Part shown: positions 1-8,600 of the stretch, piece after piece
How the letters are laid out: every line of letters begins with the position of its first letter
Position numbering within the stretch: position 1 is the stretch's first letter
Position numbers and translations under genes: made by a program
NCBI GenBank assembly: GCA_000940995.1
Contig: CP005974.1
Coordinates: forward strand, 124,001-188,000
Direction: 5' to 3'
DNA: 64,000 nt
Source of the DNA: Photobacterium gaetbulicola Gung47
Lineage (GTDB): Bacteria > Pseudomonadota > Gammaproteobacteria > Enterobacterales > Vibrionaceae
The notes under the pieces: model-generated
Told to the model about the DNA's origin: nothing
What the model saw: only the letters and a program-made list of their open reading frames with translations
Database searches by the model: none

Positions 1-1036
1 TCCAGTATTGAAGCAAGTAATATAGATAGTAGTTATCCAATCGGTCACCACAAACCCACGCCATAAAGTGTTGACTTACAGCCATAGGGCTTCTTGTGAT
101 TGCACTTTTCCCTATACCTGCGTCTCTTGCCATCACAACTGTACCTGTTGGGTGCAACGTGGCAGACGAGTTCTCTATGCCAAGCTGGCTAATCTTTTTA
201 GATGTATCTGTAATGTATAGCTTATCTAAGCTAGATGAATCAGTGAGTGAAACCCATTTGATACCGTCATTCCAATACTCTGGTTTTTTCTTATCCGGTG
301 TATGCCCACTACCTCGCTTTGCCACCTTGTCAAGTAAGCAAACATCCCACCCCTTCGGAATCCTACCCACTGGCGAGTCTTTAAACTCCGTATGCGGCTT
401 ACCATCCACACCGACACCACGGGTGAGCAGCTCTTGCATCATGCCTGTTTTCAGGTCTTTGAGCTTGCCGATTTGTGCCTGTGTTTTTTCAATCACGTCA
501 TCGACAGAGGTAAGGGTGGAGGCGATTTTCTTTTGTTCAAGAAGCGGAGGTAGAGGTACATAGTGCTTCTTCAATGTAGTGATGCTAATAGCTGGCTGAG
601 CCGTTTCTGTTAACAACTTACGTATTTCGCCGCTTTGCTGCATGAAATGTAAATGATGAACCAAATAACAATTTGATGCGATATCCTCATTTACAGACAT
701 CTTCAAAGAATTGCCAGCTAAAAGGCCAATAGGGTGACCGTCAGGAATTATTGCACATGCCCCAGCGTTCATACCTATTTTTGCCATCAATATATCGCCA
801 GGACCAGCTGAACTCCGAATTTGCTCTTCGTATTTTTCCTTATCTACATAAACATAGTTCTTTTTCACAAATCGATTTGAAGTAACAAAACCGCTTTGAA
901 AAACAGGAATTCCACTTTCTCTATAATGCTCTGATTTTAAATTACTTCCGAATGGGCCATCGACAACACCATACCTACCATTGCAAATGTCAGAAATACT
1001 GAATAAAAGCCAATCATTAGGCACAGAATCACTCAT
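1..1036 (-). CDS. hsdS: Type I restriction-modification specificity subunit HsdS (3' end outside window)
   Basis: This subunit chooses the DNA target of a type I restriction-modification complex (HsdR2M2S). The reading frame starts at the ATG at 1036 and stays open to the window edge for 345 codons. The translation begins MSDSVPNDWLLF and shows the usual plan of two target-recognition domains: the first ends near a PLPPLLEQKKIA helix, a conserved spacer follows, and the second starts around SPVGRIPKGWD. The start overlaps the stop of hsdM by 8 bases (ATGAGTGA), so translation was coupled to hsdM. Because hsdM is broken by an insertion sequence just upstream, expression and use of this subunit are doubtful. 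No frameshift is seen in the visible part. hsdR is not in the window. Confidence 0.9.
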   Translation of the reverse strand, partial: MSDSVPNDWLLFSISDICNGRYGVVDGPFGSNLKSEHYRESGIPVFQSGFVTSNRFVKKNYVYVDKEKYEEQIRSSAGPGDILMAKIGMNAGACAIIPDGHPIGLLAGNSLKMSVNEDIASNCYLVHHLHFMQQSGEIRKLLTETAQPAISITTLKKHYVPLPPLLEQKKIASTLTSVDDVIEKTQAQIGKLKDLKTGMMQELLTRGVGVDGKPHTEFKDSPVGRIPKGWDVCLLDKVAKRGSGHTPDKKKPEYWNDGIKWVSLTDSSSLDKLYITDTSKKISQLGIENSSATLHPTGTVVMARDAGIGKSAITRSPMAVSQHFMAWVCGDRLDNYYLYYLLQYW

Positions 1037-2444
1037 AGCCCAACTCCTTCAGGTATCCCTGCATCTCCTGCTCGGCATCCAATACTTGCAGATCAAGCTC
1101 ATGCAGCGACACTTGGTACTTATCCCACCAGTGTTCAAGTTGAGTGATAACCTTGGCTTCTGCCTCACCTGCCACTTCACGGATCTGCTCTTTTCTAGCA
1201 ATGCTTGGTTTAAAGGCGTAATAGTCGTTGTCTGTTTTATCGAACACCAAAGAGGCATCAAACCCTGCAAGAACCTCTTCTTCAATGTACTCATTATGTA
1301 CTTCACGAATTGGCACACCACCGTGCAGAATCGCTCGCACATCGAAGATTTCGGCTGGGGGTGAGGTATCGGCATAACGACGGATGTTAAGGTTAAAGTC
1401 GTTCTCAGCAATCTCAGAGTACTTCACCACCTTGGCGTAACGCTTCACATCGACATAGTTATTGAAGGTCTCCACAATCTTGCTAATGTCCTGCTCACGC
1501 AGTTTGTTCTGGTTCTTGCCCTCTTCAAACTCCAGCTCGGCATTGATAAACAGCACCTTGCCACGGCGATCCGCAGGCTTGTTCTTGTTGATGATCAGCA
1601 AACAGGCTGGAATACCCGTGCCATAGAACAGCCCTGATGGCAGACCGACGACCACTTCTAGCAAATCATCCTCCAAAATACCTTGGCGAATTGCTTTTTC
1701 ACTGGAGCCTCGGAACAGCACACCGTGGGGCATAACCACACCCACCATACCTTCGGCATTGGTACTGGCGATCATATGCTGTACAAATGCCAAATCACCT
1801 GCATCTTTTGGCGGTGTGCCATACGGAAAGCGACCAAAGCCATCGTTATCACACTCGTCTTTACCCCACTTCTTGAGCGAGAAAGGCGGGTTGGCGATAA
1901 CACGGTCAAAGCTCATAAGCTCACCACCTTGGGTGTGCTTTGGCTCGCGCAGTGTATCGCCCTTACGGATATCGGCACTCTGCACCCCATGCAGGAACAT
2001 GTTCATCTTACAGATAGCCCAGGTGTTGAGGTTCATTTCCTGCCCAAACAGCGACAGGTTGGCAGGGTTCTCGCCGTGCTCTTTGAGGTAATTACGGGTT
2101 TGCACCAACATACCGCCCGACCCCGTTGTTGGATCGTAGATACGCATCCCCGCATGAGGCTCAAGCAGTGCCACCAGCAGTTGTACCACTTCACTTGGGG
2201 TATAGAATTCTCCCCCCTTCTTGCCTGCACTGTCGGCAAACATCTTGATCAAGTACTCGTAAGCCGTACCCAGCATATCAGGACGTTCAAAGTCTTCATT
2301 CCGCAAACGGTGCTGGCTGAAATGCGACAGTAGATCACGTAACTTGGCATCAGAGAGCTTGTTCTTGATGTTGAAGTCGATGGTGACCAATACCCCTTCC
2401 AGCGATGAGTTGTGCTCTTCAATCGCTTCGGTGGCTTTGTTTAG
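1029..2444 (-). pseudogene. hsdM: hsdM 3' fragment (DNA methyltransferase subunit, split by IS21-family element)
   Basis: This is the larger part of the adenine-N6 methyltransferase subunit of the type I system. It carries the AdoMet-binding motif DPTTGSGG and the catalytic NPPF motif (about residues 207-214 and 288-291 of the restored protein). An open frame runs on into the insertion element and offers an ATG at 2474, so a truncated protein without its first 103 residues could be made, but it would lack the N-terminal HsdM domain and is unlikely to work. Joining 5323-5015 to 2444-1029 gives an uninterrupted 574-residue protein, so the insertion is the only lesion I can see. Confidence 0.9.
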
Positions 2445-2449
2445 GCTCT
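2445..2449. repeat. Target-site duplication, left copy (GCTCT)
   Basis: Five bases directly next to the left end of the IS21 element, identical to 5015-5019. Removing the element and one copy restores the hsdM frame. Confidence 0.9.
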
Positions 2450-2512
2450 TGCGTATTCCGGCGAAGTTGAACACCGATTCCGGCTGAACGTGAACACTTA
2501 ACTTTTCAACGT
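2450..2512. repeat. IS21 left end with inverted repeat and subterminal repeats
   Basis: The end begins TGCGTATTCCGGC and continues with spaced repeats of the form TTCCGG followed by GAACAC, the mirror of those at the right end. Such multiple terminal repeats are the known IstA binding sites in IS21 elements; binding here is inferred. Confidence 0.8.
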
Positions 2513-2529
2513 ATCACGACAGTTGTTTT

Positions 2530-3285
2530 TTAGCTTAAGTGTTCATCTTCCGTCAACGTTCCGAGCTTTTTCCTCATTGATTCTCCCTTTAGTTGCAGCC
2601 TGTGAGCATTGTGCATCAGGCGATCCAAGATAGCGTCTGCCAGCGTGTTGTCACCGATTTGTGCGTACCATTGATCAGTCGGTAACTGGCTGATTAGCAC
2701 AGTTGAGGCCTGAGCATAACGATCATCCATGATTTCCATCAGGTCGTTACGGTGCGCGGCTTTCAGCGGTTCAAGTCCCCAGTCATCCAAGATCAGCAAG
2801 CGGACTTTGGCAAGCTGGGCCAGTAGCTTATGGTATGTGCCGTCAGCTTTTGACTGGGTCAGGGCCAGCAGTAGCCTTGAAGTCCGGTAATAACGAACGC
2901 TATAGCCTTGCAGGCAGGCGTTATGGCCAAGAGCGCAGCCGAGATAAGTCTTACCACTGCCACATGGCCCGGTGATCAGCAGGTTCTGCCCCCGGTCAAG
3001 CCAGTCCCGTTGCGCCAACCGGGCGATGCGTGAACGTTCGATATTGCGTGGGTGCTGGTAGTCGATCTCCTGAACGGTGGCATTAAGTTTGAACTTGGCT
3101 TGCCGGATCAACCGGTCATGCTTGCGTTGCTGCCGGACTGACTGCTCTTGTTCGACCAACAAGCTCAGCCGCTCGGTGAACGAGAGTTCCTCATAAGTGC
3201 CAGGCTGTTCTTGCTGCCGCTCCAGTGCCTCTGCCATCCCGCTGAGCTTTAGCTCCCGTAACCGGTTGAGTGTTTGCTGTGTCAT
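2530..3285 (-). CDS. istB: IS21-family helper ATPase IstB
   Basis: A 251-residue AAA+ ATPase that assists IstA in target choice and strand transfer. The Walker A motif GPCGSGKT and Walker B motif LLILDDWG are both present, after the N-terminal helical region typical of the family. It starts 9 bases after the istA stop, the usual tight istA-istB arrangement. Length matches the family (about 245-260). Nothing suggests damage. Confidence 0.95.
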   Translation of the reverse strand: MTQQTLNRLRELKLSGMAEALERQQEQPGTYEELSFTERLSLLVEQEQSVRQQRKHDRLIRQAKFKLNATVQEIDYQHPRNIERSRIARLAQRDWLDRGQNLLITGPCGSGKTYLGCALGHNACLQGYSVRYYRTSRLLLALTQSKADGTYHKLLAQLAKVRLLILDDWGLEPLKAAHRNDLMEIMDDRYAQASTVLISQLPTDQWYAQIGDNTLADAILDRLMHNAHRLQLKGESMRKKLGTLTEDEHLS

Positions 3286-3294
3286 GGCATTCTC

Positions 3295-4836
3295 CTAGTG
3301 GAAGGTATGGGGCCCGCGGATATTTTCGTGATCTTGGGGCAAGCATGGGTTGCCATCTTCCTGCTCGGATAGCTGATCACGGTTGCTCGCCAGGATTGAT
3401 TTGATTTGCCGGAGCTTGACCAGACCTTCCTGGTTGGCAAGTTTACAGCTGGTATTGAGCCTCTGGGCTGGATACTGTCGGCTCAGGCTGAGTAGCCCGA
3501 GGCACAGACGGTAGGCTTGTTCCGGGTGGGCTTTTTCTTCCATACGTTCGCTGACCCATTGCAGGGTATCTGGCCCGATGGCGCTAGCCCACCGCTTGAG
3601 GCGACCGGGCGTCCATTGCTGATGTTTCTGATGGCGTTTCGGCATGTGGCTTTCATCGGTTGTTATGCCGGGATAGCGTTTCCGGGGATGGGAAGCGACG
3701 AGCTGTTGGCGGTAATAGAGCTGGATTAGCCGTTCTCCGGCATGCAGCTCCAGCCTCTCACCAACATACTGGTGCGGAACTGAGTAGTGGTGATGTTCAT
3801 ACTGGATATGATAGTCGATATTCACCTTTACCTGTTTGATCGCAACATAGCGGTAAGGCGTGCACGGTAAGGGCTTGAGGGCTGGCCGGTCTAACTTTTC
3901 GAAGGCCTCTTTGCGGTTGCCGGGTAACTGTTTGAACGGCTTCTGGTTCAGCTCTTCAAGCAAAGCCCTGATGCACTGGTTTAACTCAGCCAGTGAGAAG
4001 AAGCTGTGGTGGCGCAGGCGTGCCAGGATCCAGCGTTCGACGACTTGCACACCCACTTCAGCCTTGGCTTTATCCTTGGGCTTATAAGGGCGAGCTGGCA
4101 TGACGGCTACCTGATAATGTTCAGCAACCTGCTGATAACTCGGGTTGAGTTCCGGATCATAACGACATGCTTTGCTGACGCCACTGCGCAGGTTGTCGGG
4201 GATCAACATCTCCGGTGTACCACCGAAGAACTCGAATGCCCGAACATGGCTTTGCAGCCAGTCCGGTAATGACTGGGACTCTGTGGCTTCCGCATAGGTA
4301 TAGTTGGATGCGCCGAGAACCGCAACGAACACCTGGGCATGCCGGACTTCACCGGTGCTCTGGCAGATAATGGGAACCGTCTGGCCGCAGTAGTCGATAA
4401 AGCACTTTTCCCCGGCCTTATGCAGCTGTCTCATGGAGCGTCTTTGCTGTTTATTCCAGTGAAGGTAACGGTCACAGAACTGCGAGTAGCTGTAGCAGCG
4501 GTTGGGGTATTGCTGGGTATATTCTTCCCACAGCAGTTGCTTGGTGATCCCCTTGCGTTTCAGCTCTTGATGGACAGCAGCCCAGTCGGGAACCTGATAT
4601 CGGCTCGAGGCCCGCGTATCGGCTTCGGGGTAAAACAGTTGGGCCAGTTGCTCATCTGTCAGTGAATCAGGAAGCGGCCAAGTCAAATTCAGTGCTTGTG
4701 CTTTCTGGAGCAGTTTCTGGATAGCACCAACGCTGACTTTTGTGCTTGCGCTGATTTGCCGAATCGACAACCTGGCATCCAGTTTCAGCCTGAGTACGTC
4801 TCGAATTTTACGCATTGCAATCCTCTTTGCTGGCAT
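3295..4836 (-). CDS. istA: IS21-family transposase IstA
   Basis: DDE transposase of the element, 513 residues from the chosen start. The frame is open further upstream to 4950, but the ATG at 4836 has a GGAG sequence 8 bases ahead, and the protein then starts with the basic helix-turn-helix region (MRKIRDVLRLKLDARLSIRQIS). Catalytic residues read in the longer numbering as D186 (FIDYCG), D252 (IPDNLRS) and E298 (KAKAEVG); subtract 38 for the shorter form. It covers the usual integrase core and C-terminal domain, with no stop or frameshift. Confidence 0.93.
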   Translation of the reverse strand: MPAKRIAMRKIRDVLRLKLDARLSIRQISASTKVSVGAIQKLLQKAQALNLTWPLPDSLTDEQLAQLFYPEADTRASSRYQVPDWAAVHQELKRKGITKQLLWEEYTQQYPNRCYSYSQFCDRYLHWNKQQRRSMRQLHKAGEKCFIDYCGQTVPIICQSTGEVRHAQVFVAVLGASNYTYAEATESQSLPDWLQSHVRAFEFFGGTPEMLIPDNLRSGVSKACRYDPELNPSYQQVAEHYQVAVMPARPYKPKDKAKAEVGVQVVERWILARLRHHSFFSLAELNQCIRALLEELNQKPFKQLPGNRKEAFEKLDRPALKPLPCTPYRYVAIKQVKVNIDYHIQYEHHHYSVPHQYVGERLELHAGERLIQLYYRQQLVASHPRKRYPGITTDESHMPKRHQKHQQWTPGRLKRWASAIGPDTLQWVSERMEEKAHPEQAYRLCLGLLSLSRQYPAQRLNTSCKLANQEGLVKLRQIKSILASNRDQLSEQEDGNPCLPQDHENIRGPHTFH

Positions 4837-4892
4837 AGTCCTGCTCCAAATAGGAAACAGGTTACCAAATAAGTTGAAGATCAATACGTTGA

Positions 4893-5014
4893 AAGGGATT
4901 CCGGAAATGTGGGTAAAAGTGTTCACATTGAGTCCGGAATGGGTGTTCATGTTAAACCAGAATAGGTGTTCACATTGAACCGGAATGAGTGTTCAGCATG
5001 GGCCGGAATACGCA
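4893..5014. repeat. IS21 right end with four to five subterminal repeats
   Basis: Upstream of istA the motif CCGGAAT followed by GTGTTCA recurs four times, with some variation, at intervals of roughly 24 bases, and the series ends with CCGGAATACGCA at the element boundary. This end also carries the region from which istA must be transcribed, so the repeats may let IstA bind its own promoter; that regulatory role is inference. Confidence 0.75.
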
Positions 5015-5019
5015 GCTCT
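5015..5019. repeat. Target-site duplication, right copy (GCTCT)
   Basis: Matches 2445-2449 exactly and lies directly against the terminal CGCA of the IS21 element. Confidence 0.9.
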
Positions 5020-5323
5020 CACCGATATTGTGCTTGAGGTCTTTCAGTGCAGACCAACGTGCAGTCTCTGGCACAAAGAAGGTGTTGTCGTACTCGTCTT
5101 CATCATCCGCTAAATCTTCAGCCTGCGCCTGCGTTTTGCCTTTATCAAGGTAGTACGCAATCACCTTCTCACGCTCTTCCTCAAACGCATCCGACATGCG
5201 TTTTAGGAACATCATCCCGAAGATATAGTCTTTGAATTCAGAGGCATCCATGTTGCCACGAAGGATATCAGCCGTTTCCCATAGGAAGGATTCAAGCTGT
5301 TGGAGGGTGAGTTTTGGGGTCAT
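5015..5323 (-). pseudogene. hsdM: hsdM 5' fragment (first 103 codons)
   Basis: This is the N-terminal part of the HsdM methyltransferase, MTPKLTLQQLESFLW to DLKHNIGES, cut by the IS21 element. The open frame reads on into the element for 14 codons and stops at 4970, so the product would be a useless 117-residue piece. The N-terminal HsdM domain (protein contacts with HsdS) is here, the catalytic domain is in the fragment at 1029-2444. The next gene to the right is transcribed divergently. Confidence 0.92.
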
Positions 5324-5522
5324 TGAGCTACCTACACAAATAAGGGCAAAACCGTTGTGAGTTGAACGACATCGTACTCAAACGGATTGATATTAGTGTA
5401 GATTTTACGGGGATGGCGCTGGTGGAGCAATGCGGTTATGTGGATAATGCGAGCCCAAAACACAAGGCATCAATGCCGACTAAAAAACCTCATAAACGAT
5501 ATAATTACCGACGGCTTTTACT

Positions 5523-6083
5523 TTGAACTTATCAATACAATACAGCTACCTAAATACAGCCCCCGCTTACGACTCTGTCACTGTCGTACTAACAGTTGTA
5601 ATCACTGTCTTGCTTACATTAGCTTTTATATATAGTGCTTTTTCGATTTATACCATTTTTCTTTTCTTGAATAGCCGAAGCTCTGAGCTAAGAAAGAGGG
5701 TGCAAGCCCATGGGGGGCTATGGCTTATTATTCATTCAGGGTGTTTATATGGAGTTGGGCAAATTTTTAGCAAGCTAAACTTCGGTCCGATAATGGAGTA
5801 TATCAATATCAAAATAATCCCAGCGTTAGACCAAATTGGACTGATTGATGCTGTTTGGTCGACTCTTTTTACCGTTTTTGGTTGGATGATACCTTTTGGA
5901 ACCGCAGCAGTTGGAACCAACCTGCTCTTTGAAGCGTTGCGTCAAAGAACAGGCAAGGAAAACCCAGATAAAAAAACACCTTACAAGCCAAAGTGCCTTG
6001 ATAAGTTGATTAGAAAGAAACTAGCAAAATACAAGCTTTGGTCGCCTTCGAAAACCAAAGAAGATGGAAACAACCAGAGCTAA
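5523..6083 (+). CDS. Small membrane protein of unknown function, partner of downstream JAMM gene
   Basis: I do not recognise this family. The 186-residue product has a long hydrophobic stretch at about 19-48, two weaker ones near 65-85 and 108-136, and a strongly basic tail (CLDKLIRKKLAKYKLW) that probably lies in the cytoplasm. The only start available is the TTG at 5523 (an in-frame stop is at 5502) and no clear ribosome site precedes it, so the N-terminus is uncertain. The gene ends 53 bases before a JAMM-type protease-like gene in the same direction, which suggests one unit. Base composition is clearly more AT-rich than the core genes to the right, in keeping with acquisition. It lies between a type I restriction locus and an integrase, a typical setting for anti-phage genes, but a defence role is inference. 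Confidence 0.6.
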   Translation: MNLSIQYSYLNTAPAYDSVTVVLTVVITVLLTLAFIYSAFSIYTIFLFLNSRSSELRKRVQAHGGLWLIIHSGCLYGVGQIFSKLNFGPIMEYINIKIIPALDQIGLIDAVWSTLFTVFGWMIPFGTAAVGTNLLFEALRQRTGKENPDKKTPYKPKCLDKLIRKKLAKYKLWSPSKTKEDGNNQS

Positions 6084-6136
6084 GCATTAACATGCATATA
6101 AAGACATTACTCTAAATCAGAAGGTTAAGGACAACA

Positions 6137-6955
6137 ATGCCAGCAACTATAGAACTTTCCGACAGCGCTATGTTTGAGCTATTAACGAGCGCGTTAGAAG
6201 CCTACACAGTTAAACATCAAGAAAGTGAAGATGTAGCCATCGAAACAGTTTCGCACTTGTGGGGGCGAGTAAACAAACGTGCACCTTTTAAGTGTACGAT
6301 TAATCATGTCTCAACAGAAACATCCGCAATCAGAGCACGAAGTAGTGTAAGAGAACTCCAAAGCTCACTTGCAATCAAACGTGATATTGCTAATGTTTTT
6401 GGTGAAGATTTCCGACATATCGGCACGTTTCACACACACCCTTGGTTGAAGAACGAAGATCCTAAAAAAGCTGGCAGTATTGAAGCTGTAAGAAAAAACA
6501 AATTATACAACCTAAGCCCAGCGGATCACCGTTGTGAAATAGGCAAACCAACTGTAACTGTATCTGGCGTTGGTTATTCAGTTGCCCTCGTAATGACAAT
6601 GTTCCCTATGGAAAGAGCTAATGATAGCCGTATGCCTAATGAGCCGGACGGTCTTCATGAGTTCAGTTTAGGGAACATTAAAGTTTGGCTGAAAGGGCAA
6701 GTGTTCATTCATAAACTGAAATCTGAGATGTCAGGTGAGGAGCTGGTGGCTTTTGAGTCCTATAGATTAAAAGTAGATACATATAGCGAAGACGAAATGC
6801 TTGCTGTACCTATCAACACCCGAATTGAGTCCAATTTCATAAATACCCTTGGGTACTACTTGAAGAGCTTTGGCCGAATCGATCTTGATGAATTAACGGT
6901 AAATGAGTACACCTCAGCTAAACTTGTGGAAAAAAGAGAACTCCACAAAATCTAG
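6137..6955 (+). CDS. JAMM/MPN-type metalloprotease-like protein, function unknown
   Basis: The 272-residue product carries what looks like a full JAMM zinc site: E36 (AIETVSHLWGR), H99 and H101 (IGTFHTHPW), then S127 and D130 (LSPAD). In JAB-domain enzymes, which cleave ubiquitin-like or other C-terminal conjugates, the distance from the second histidine to the serine is normally about eight residues; here it is 26, so an insertion of about 18 residues separates the ligands. The C-terminal 100 residues match nothing I know. A good ribosome site (TAAGGA, 5 bases) precedes the ATG at 6137. No E1, E2 or ubiquitin-like gene is visible in the window, so it is not a complete Bil or CBASS set as seen here. 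The assignment rests on motif order only. Confidence 0.65.
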   Translation: MPATIELSDSAMFELLTSALEAYTVKHQESEDVAIETVSHLWGRVNKRAPFKCTINHVSTETSAIRARSSVRELQSSLAIKRDIANVFGEDFRHIGTFHTHPWLKNEDPKKAGSIEAVRKNKLYNLSPADHRCEIGKPTVTVSGVGYSVALVMTMFPMERANDSRMPNEPDGLHEFSLGNIKVWLKGQVFIHKLKSEMSGEELVAFESYRLKVDTYSEDEMLAVPINTRIESNFINTLGYYLKSFGRIDLDELTVNEYTSAKLVEKRELHKI

Positions 6956-7007
6956 CGGTTAAGGGTAGTCTTGACCTATATCAAATCAAGGCTACCTCAA
7001 TACATTG

Positions 7008-8222
7008 CTATTTCAACAAAACCACATTTGCAGGAGGATTAGACAGCAACTGTAAATGTTCAACCCACAACTTCAAAGCATGCTCTTTTTCCCCTAAATA
7101 CTGGCTATGATTATAAACAGCCATCACACCACCCAACGAATGCCCTAGCAACTTTTCAACCACATGCGGTAGCACACCCAAATCGTTGAGCTTTGTCGCC
7201 ATAGTTCGGCGCAAATCATGTAAAGTCCACTTTTCTATATGATCCAACCGTTTCCACATTAGGCCACCATATGAGCTGACTGCCTCTGGTCTCTTCAATT
7301 CTCCAAGGATGTAATTGGATTTGTTAGCTTCTCCTTTCAAAGTCAGCAACCAGTCTTTCAACGCTTGTGGAATAGGGCGAACAATCTTCTCAGCTGTCTT
7401 GCTGTTCATCACCGGAACTGTCCACAACATTGAGTCAAAATCCCATTCTTGCCATTGGGATAGCCGAATCTCTTGAGTTCTAGCTCCAAAGACCATCAAC
7501 AAGTAAAACATATTACGGTAATAAGGCATCAGCTTCTTTGAGTGGCATAACTCCCAAACGTCGACTAATTCAACATCCGATAGCACCCGATCCCGCTTGG
7601 CTTGTCGCTCGCCCACATCAGTTGTGGTCAAATCATCAAGCTCGCGGCTAAATGCATACTGCCGCACTCGACAGAAACGCAATGCTTGCTTTGCGTTTTG
7701 CAGCACATAGCCAGCAGCCTTTGGGGCTGGACGTTGTTTACCAGGGATACCATTACTAATTCGATCAAAACACTCCACCCAGTGACGAGTCAGAGTTTGC
7801 TCCAAGGGGTAACTACCTATATAAGGATAAATATGCTTATTAAACTGCGCTCGATGCTTGTCGGAGTTTTTACGGTTCTTATCGGCATACTCCACTAACC
7901 AGTACTCTAGAGCTTGTTGGACAGTTACAGGTGCAAGGTTAGCTTCACGCGCCATGGCCAGCATATGTTTGGGGTCATGCCCTTCCTGCCACCACTGGCG
8001 ACACTGTGCAGCACGCTTTCGTGCAGCCACCAGCGAAAGCTCTGGATAATCGCCTAAATCTACTCGCTTGTTAGCGCCGTTAATCTTGTAGCGAAACTGC
8101 CAACGTATCTTACCGAGCTTGGATACCCTTGCTCCTAAGCCATCACCGTCAGTTAAAGTGACCACTTTGTCTTGTGGTTTGCCAAATTTGGCTTTTAGAT
8201 GAGTATCGTACAGCTTTCCCAT
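7008..8222 (-). CDS. P4-type tyrosine recombinase/integrase (DUF4102 N-terminal domain)
   Basis: Site-specific recombinase of 404 residues that would integrate and excise the island. It has the N-terminal arm-binding domain of the P4/CP4-57 group (about residues 1-90), a SAM-like core-binding domain, and the catalytic domain with R248 (FGARTQEIRL), K275, H335 and R338 (LHDLRRT), H361 (LGHSLGG) and nucleophile Y370 (AVYNHSQY). All residues of the active site are present and the length is typical. It reads leftward into the island, so its 5' end faces the core chromosome and the attachment site should lie in 8223-8423. Confidence 0.93.
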   Translation of the reverse strand: MGKLYDTHLKAKFGKPQDKVVTLTDGDGLGARVSKLGKIRWQFRYKINGANKRVDLGDYPELSLVAARKRAAQCRQWWQEGHDPKHMLAMAREANLAPVTVQQALEYWLVEYADKNRKNSDKHRAQFNKHIYPYIGSYPLEQTLTRHWVECFDRISNGIPGKQRPAPKAAGYVLQNAKQALRFCRVRQYAFSRELDDLTTTDVGERQAKRDRVLSDVELVDVWELCHSKKLMPYYRNMFYLLMVFGARTQEIRLSQWQEWDFDSMLWTVPVMNSKTAEKIVRPIPQALKDWLLTLKGEANKSNYILGELKRPEAVSSYGGLMWKRLDHIEKWTLHDLRRTMATKLNDLGVLPHVVEKLLGHSLGGVMAVYNHSQYLGEKEHALKLWVEHLQLLSNPPANVVLLK

Positions 8223-8423
8223 GCGCCCCTCGTGTACCCTTATGTGTACCCCTATAAGAGCATTAGAACCAGATCATTTGAAGACTAACAAGGACAAAAA
8301 AGAGTAACCAACCTTTACAAAGCAATAAGTTAGATGGAGCTAACAATACAACAAAAACAAATAAAGACACTAATCTAGACAATACGGCATGAACTAAGCC
8401 GCTTTCGGTTATCCTGATTGCAC
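8223..8423. other. Island border region, expected attachment site
   Basis: About 200 AT-rich bases between the integrase start and the terminator of the flanking chromosome. No tRNA, tmRNA 3' end or obvious long repeat is visible here. The att core should be within this stretch, but its partner lies outside the window on the left, so it cannot be defined. Confidence 0.45.
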
Positions 8424-8460
8424 AAAGCCCAATCCAGTCATCTGGATTGGGCTTTTTCTT
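8424..8460 (+). terminator. Strong rho-independent terminator at the island border
   Basis: A 13-bp perfect stem (AAGCCCAATCCAG with CTGGATTGGGCTT), loop TCAT, followed by TTTTTCTTT. No complete rightward gene ends just before it. It may be the terminator of a core gene whose body now lies beyond the other end of the island. Confidence 0.85.
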
Positions 8461-8600
8461 TATTCATCATATTAATAATCACCAGCTTGGCCGCACCATC
8501 TCCCGCAGTCTCGAAAATAAGACCTACCACTTTGTTGGGTGAACCATACTGCTTGCTTGTACGTTATAAGCTCGATGACAACCACAATGAGGCTGCAGCA

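Larger units (their letters stand above)
2450..5014 (-). mobile_element. IS21-family insertion sequence, complete, inserted in hsdM
   Basis: A 2565-bp element with istA and istB, both reading leftward. The two ends are inverted copies beginning TGCGTATTCCGGC, with the terminal TG/CA dinucleotides usual for IS21. Both sides carry the 5-bp duplication GCTCT (2445-2449 and 5015-5019). Both transposition genes look intact, so the element may still be active. The family is clear from the istA/istB pair; I cannot assign a named ISfinder member without a search. Confidence 0.95.

Noticed and set aside
1683..2333. A 216-codon plus-strand frame over hsdM
   Set aside because: Antisense to conserved methyltransferase motifs; no domain or ribosome site.
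1029..5323. Phase-variable or invertible type I locus
   Set aside because: The repeats found are the ends of an IS21 element with target duplication; no invertible hsdS copies are present in the window.
5438..5635. A 65-codon frame overlapping the small membrane protein in another phase
   Set aside because: Less protein-like than the overlapping frame, which continues in a long hydrophobic protein just before the JAMM gene.
8223..8423. tRNA or tmRNA 3' fragment as attachment site
   Set aside because: No T-arm sequence or CCA end could be recognised in this stretch.
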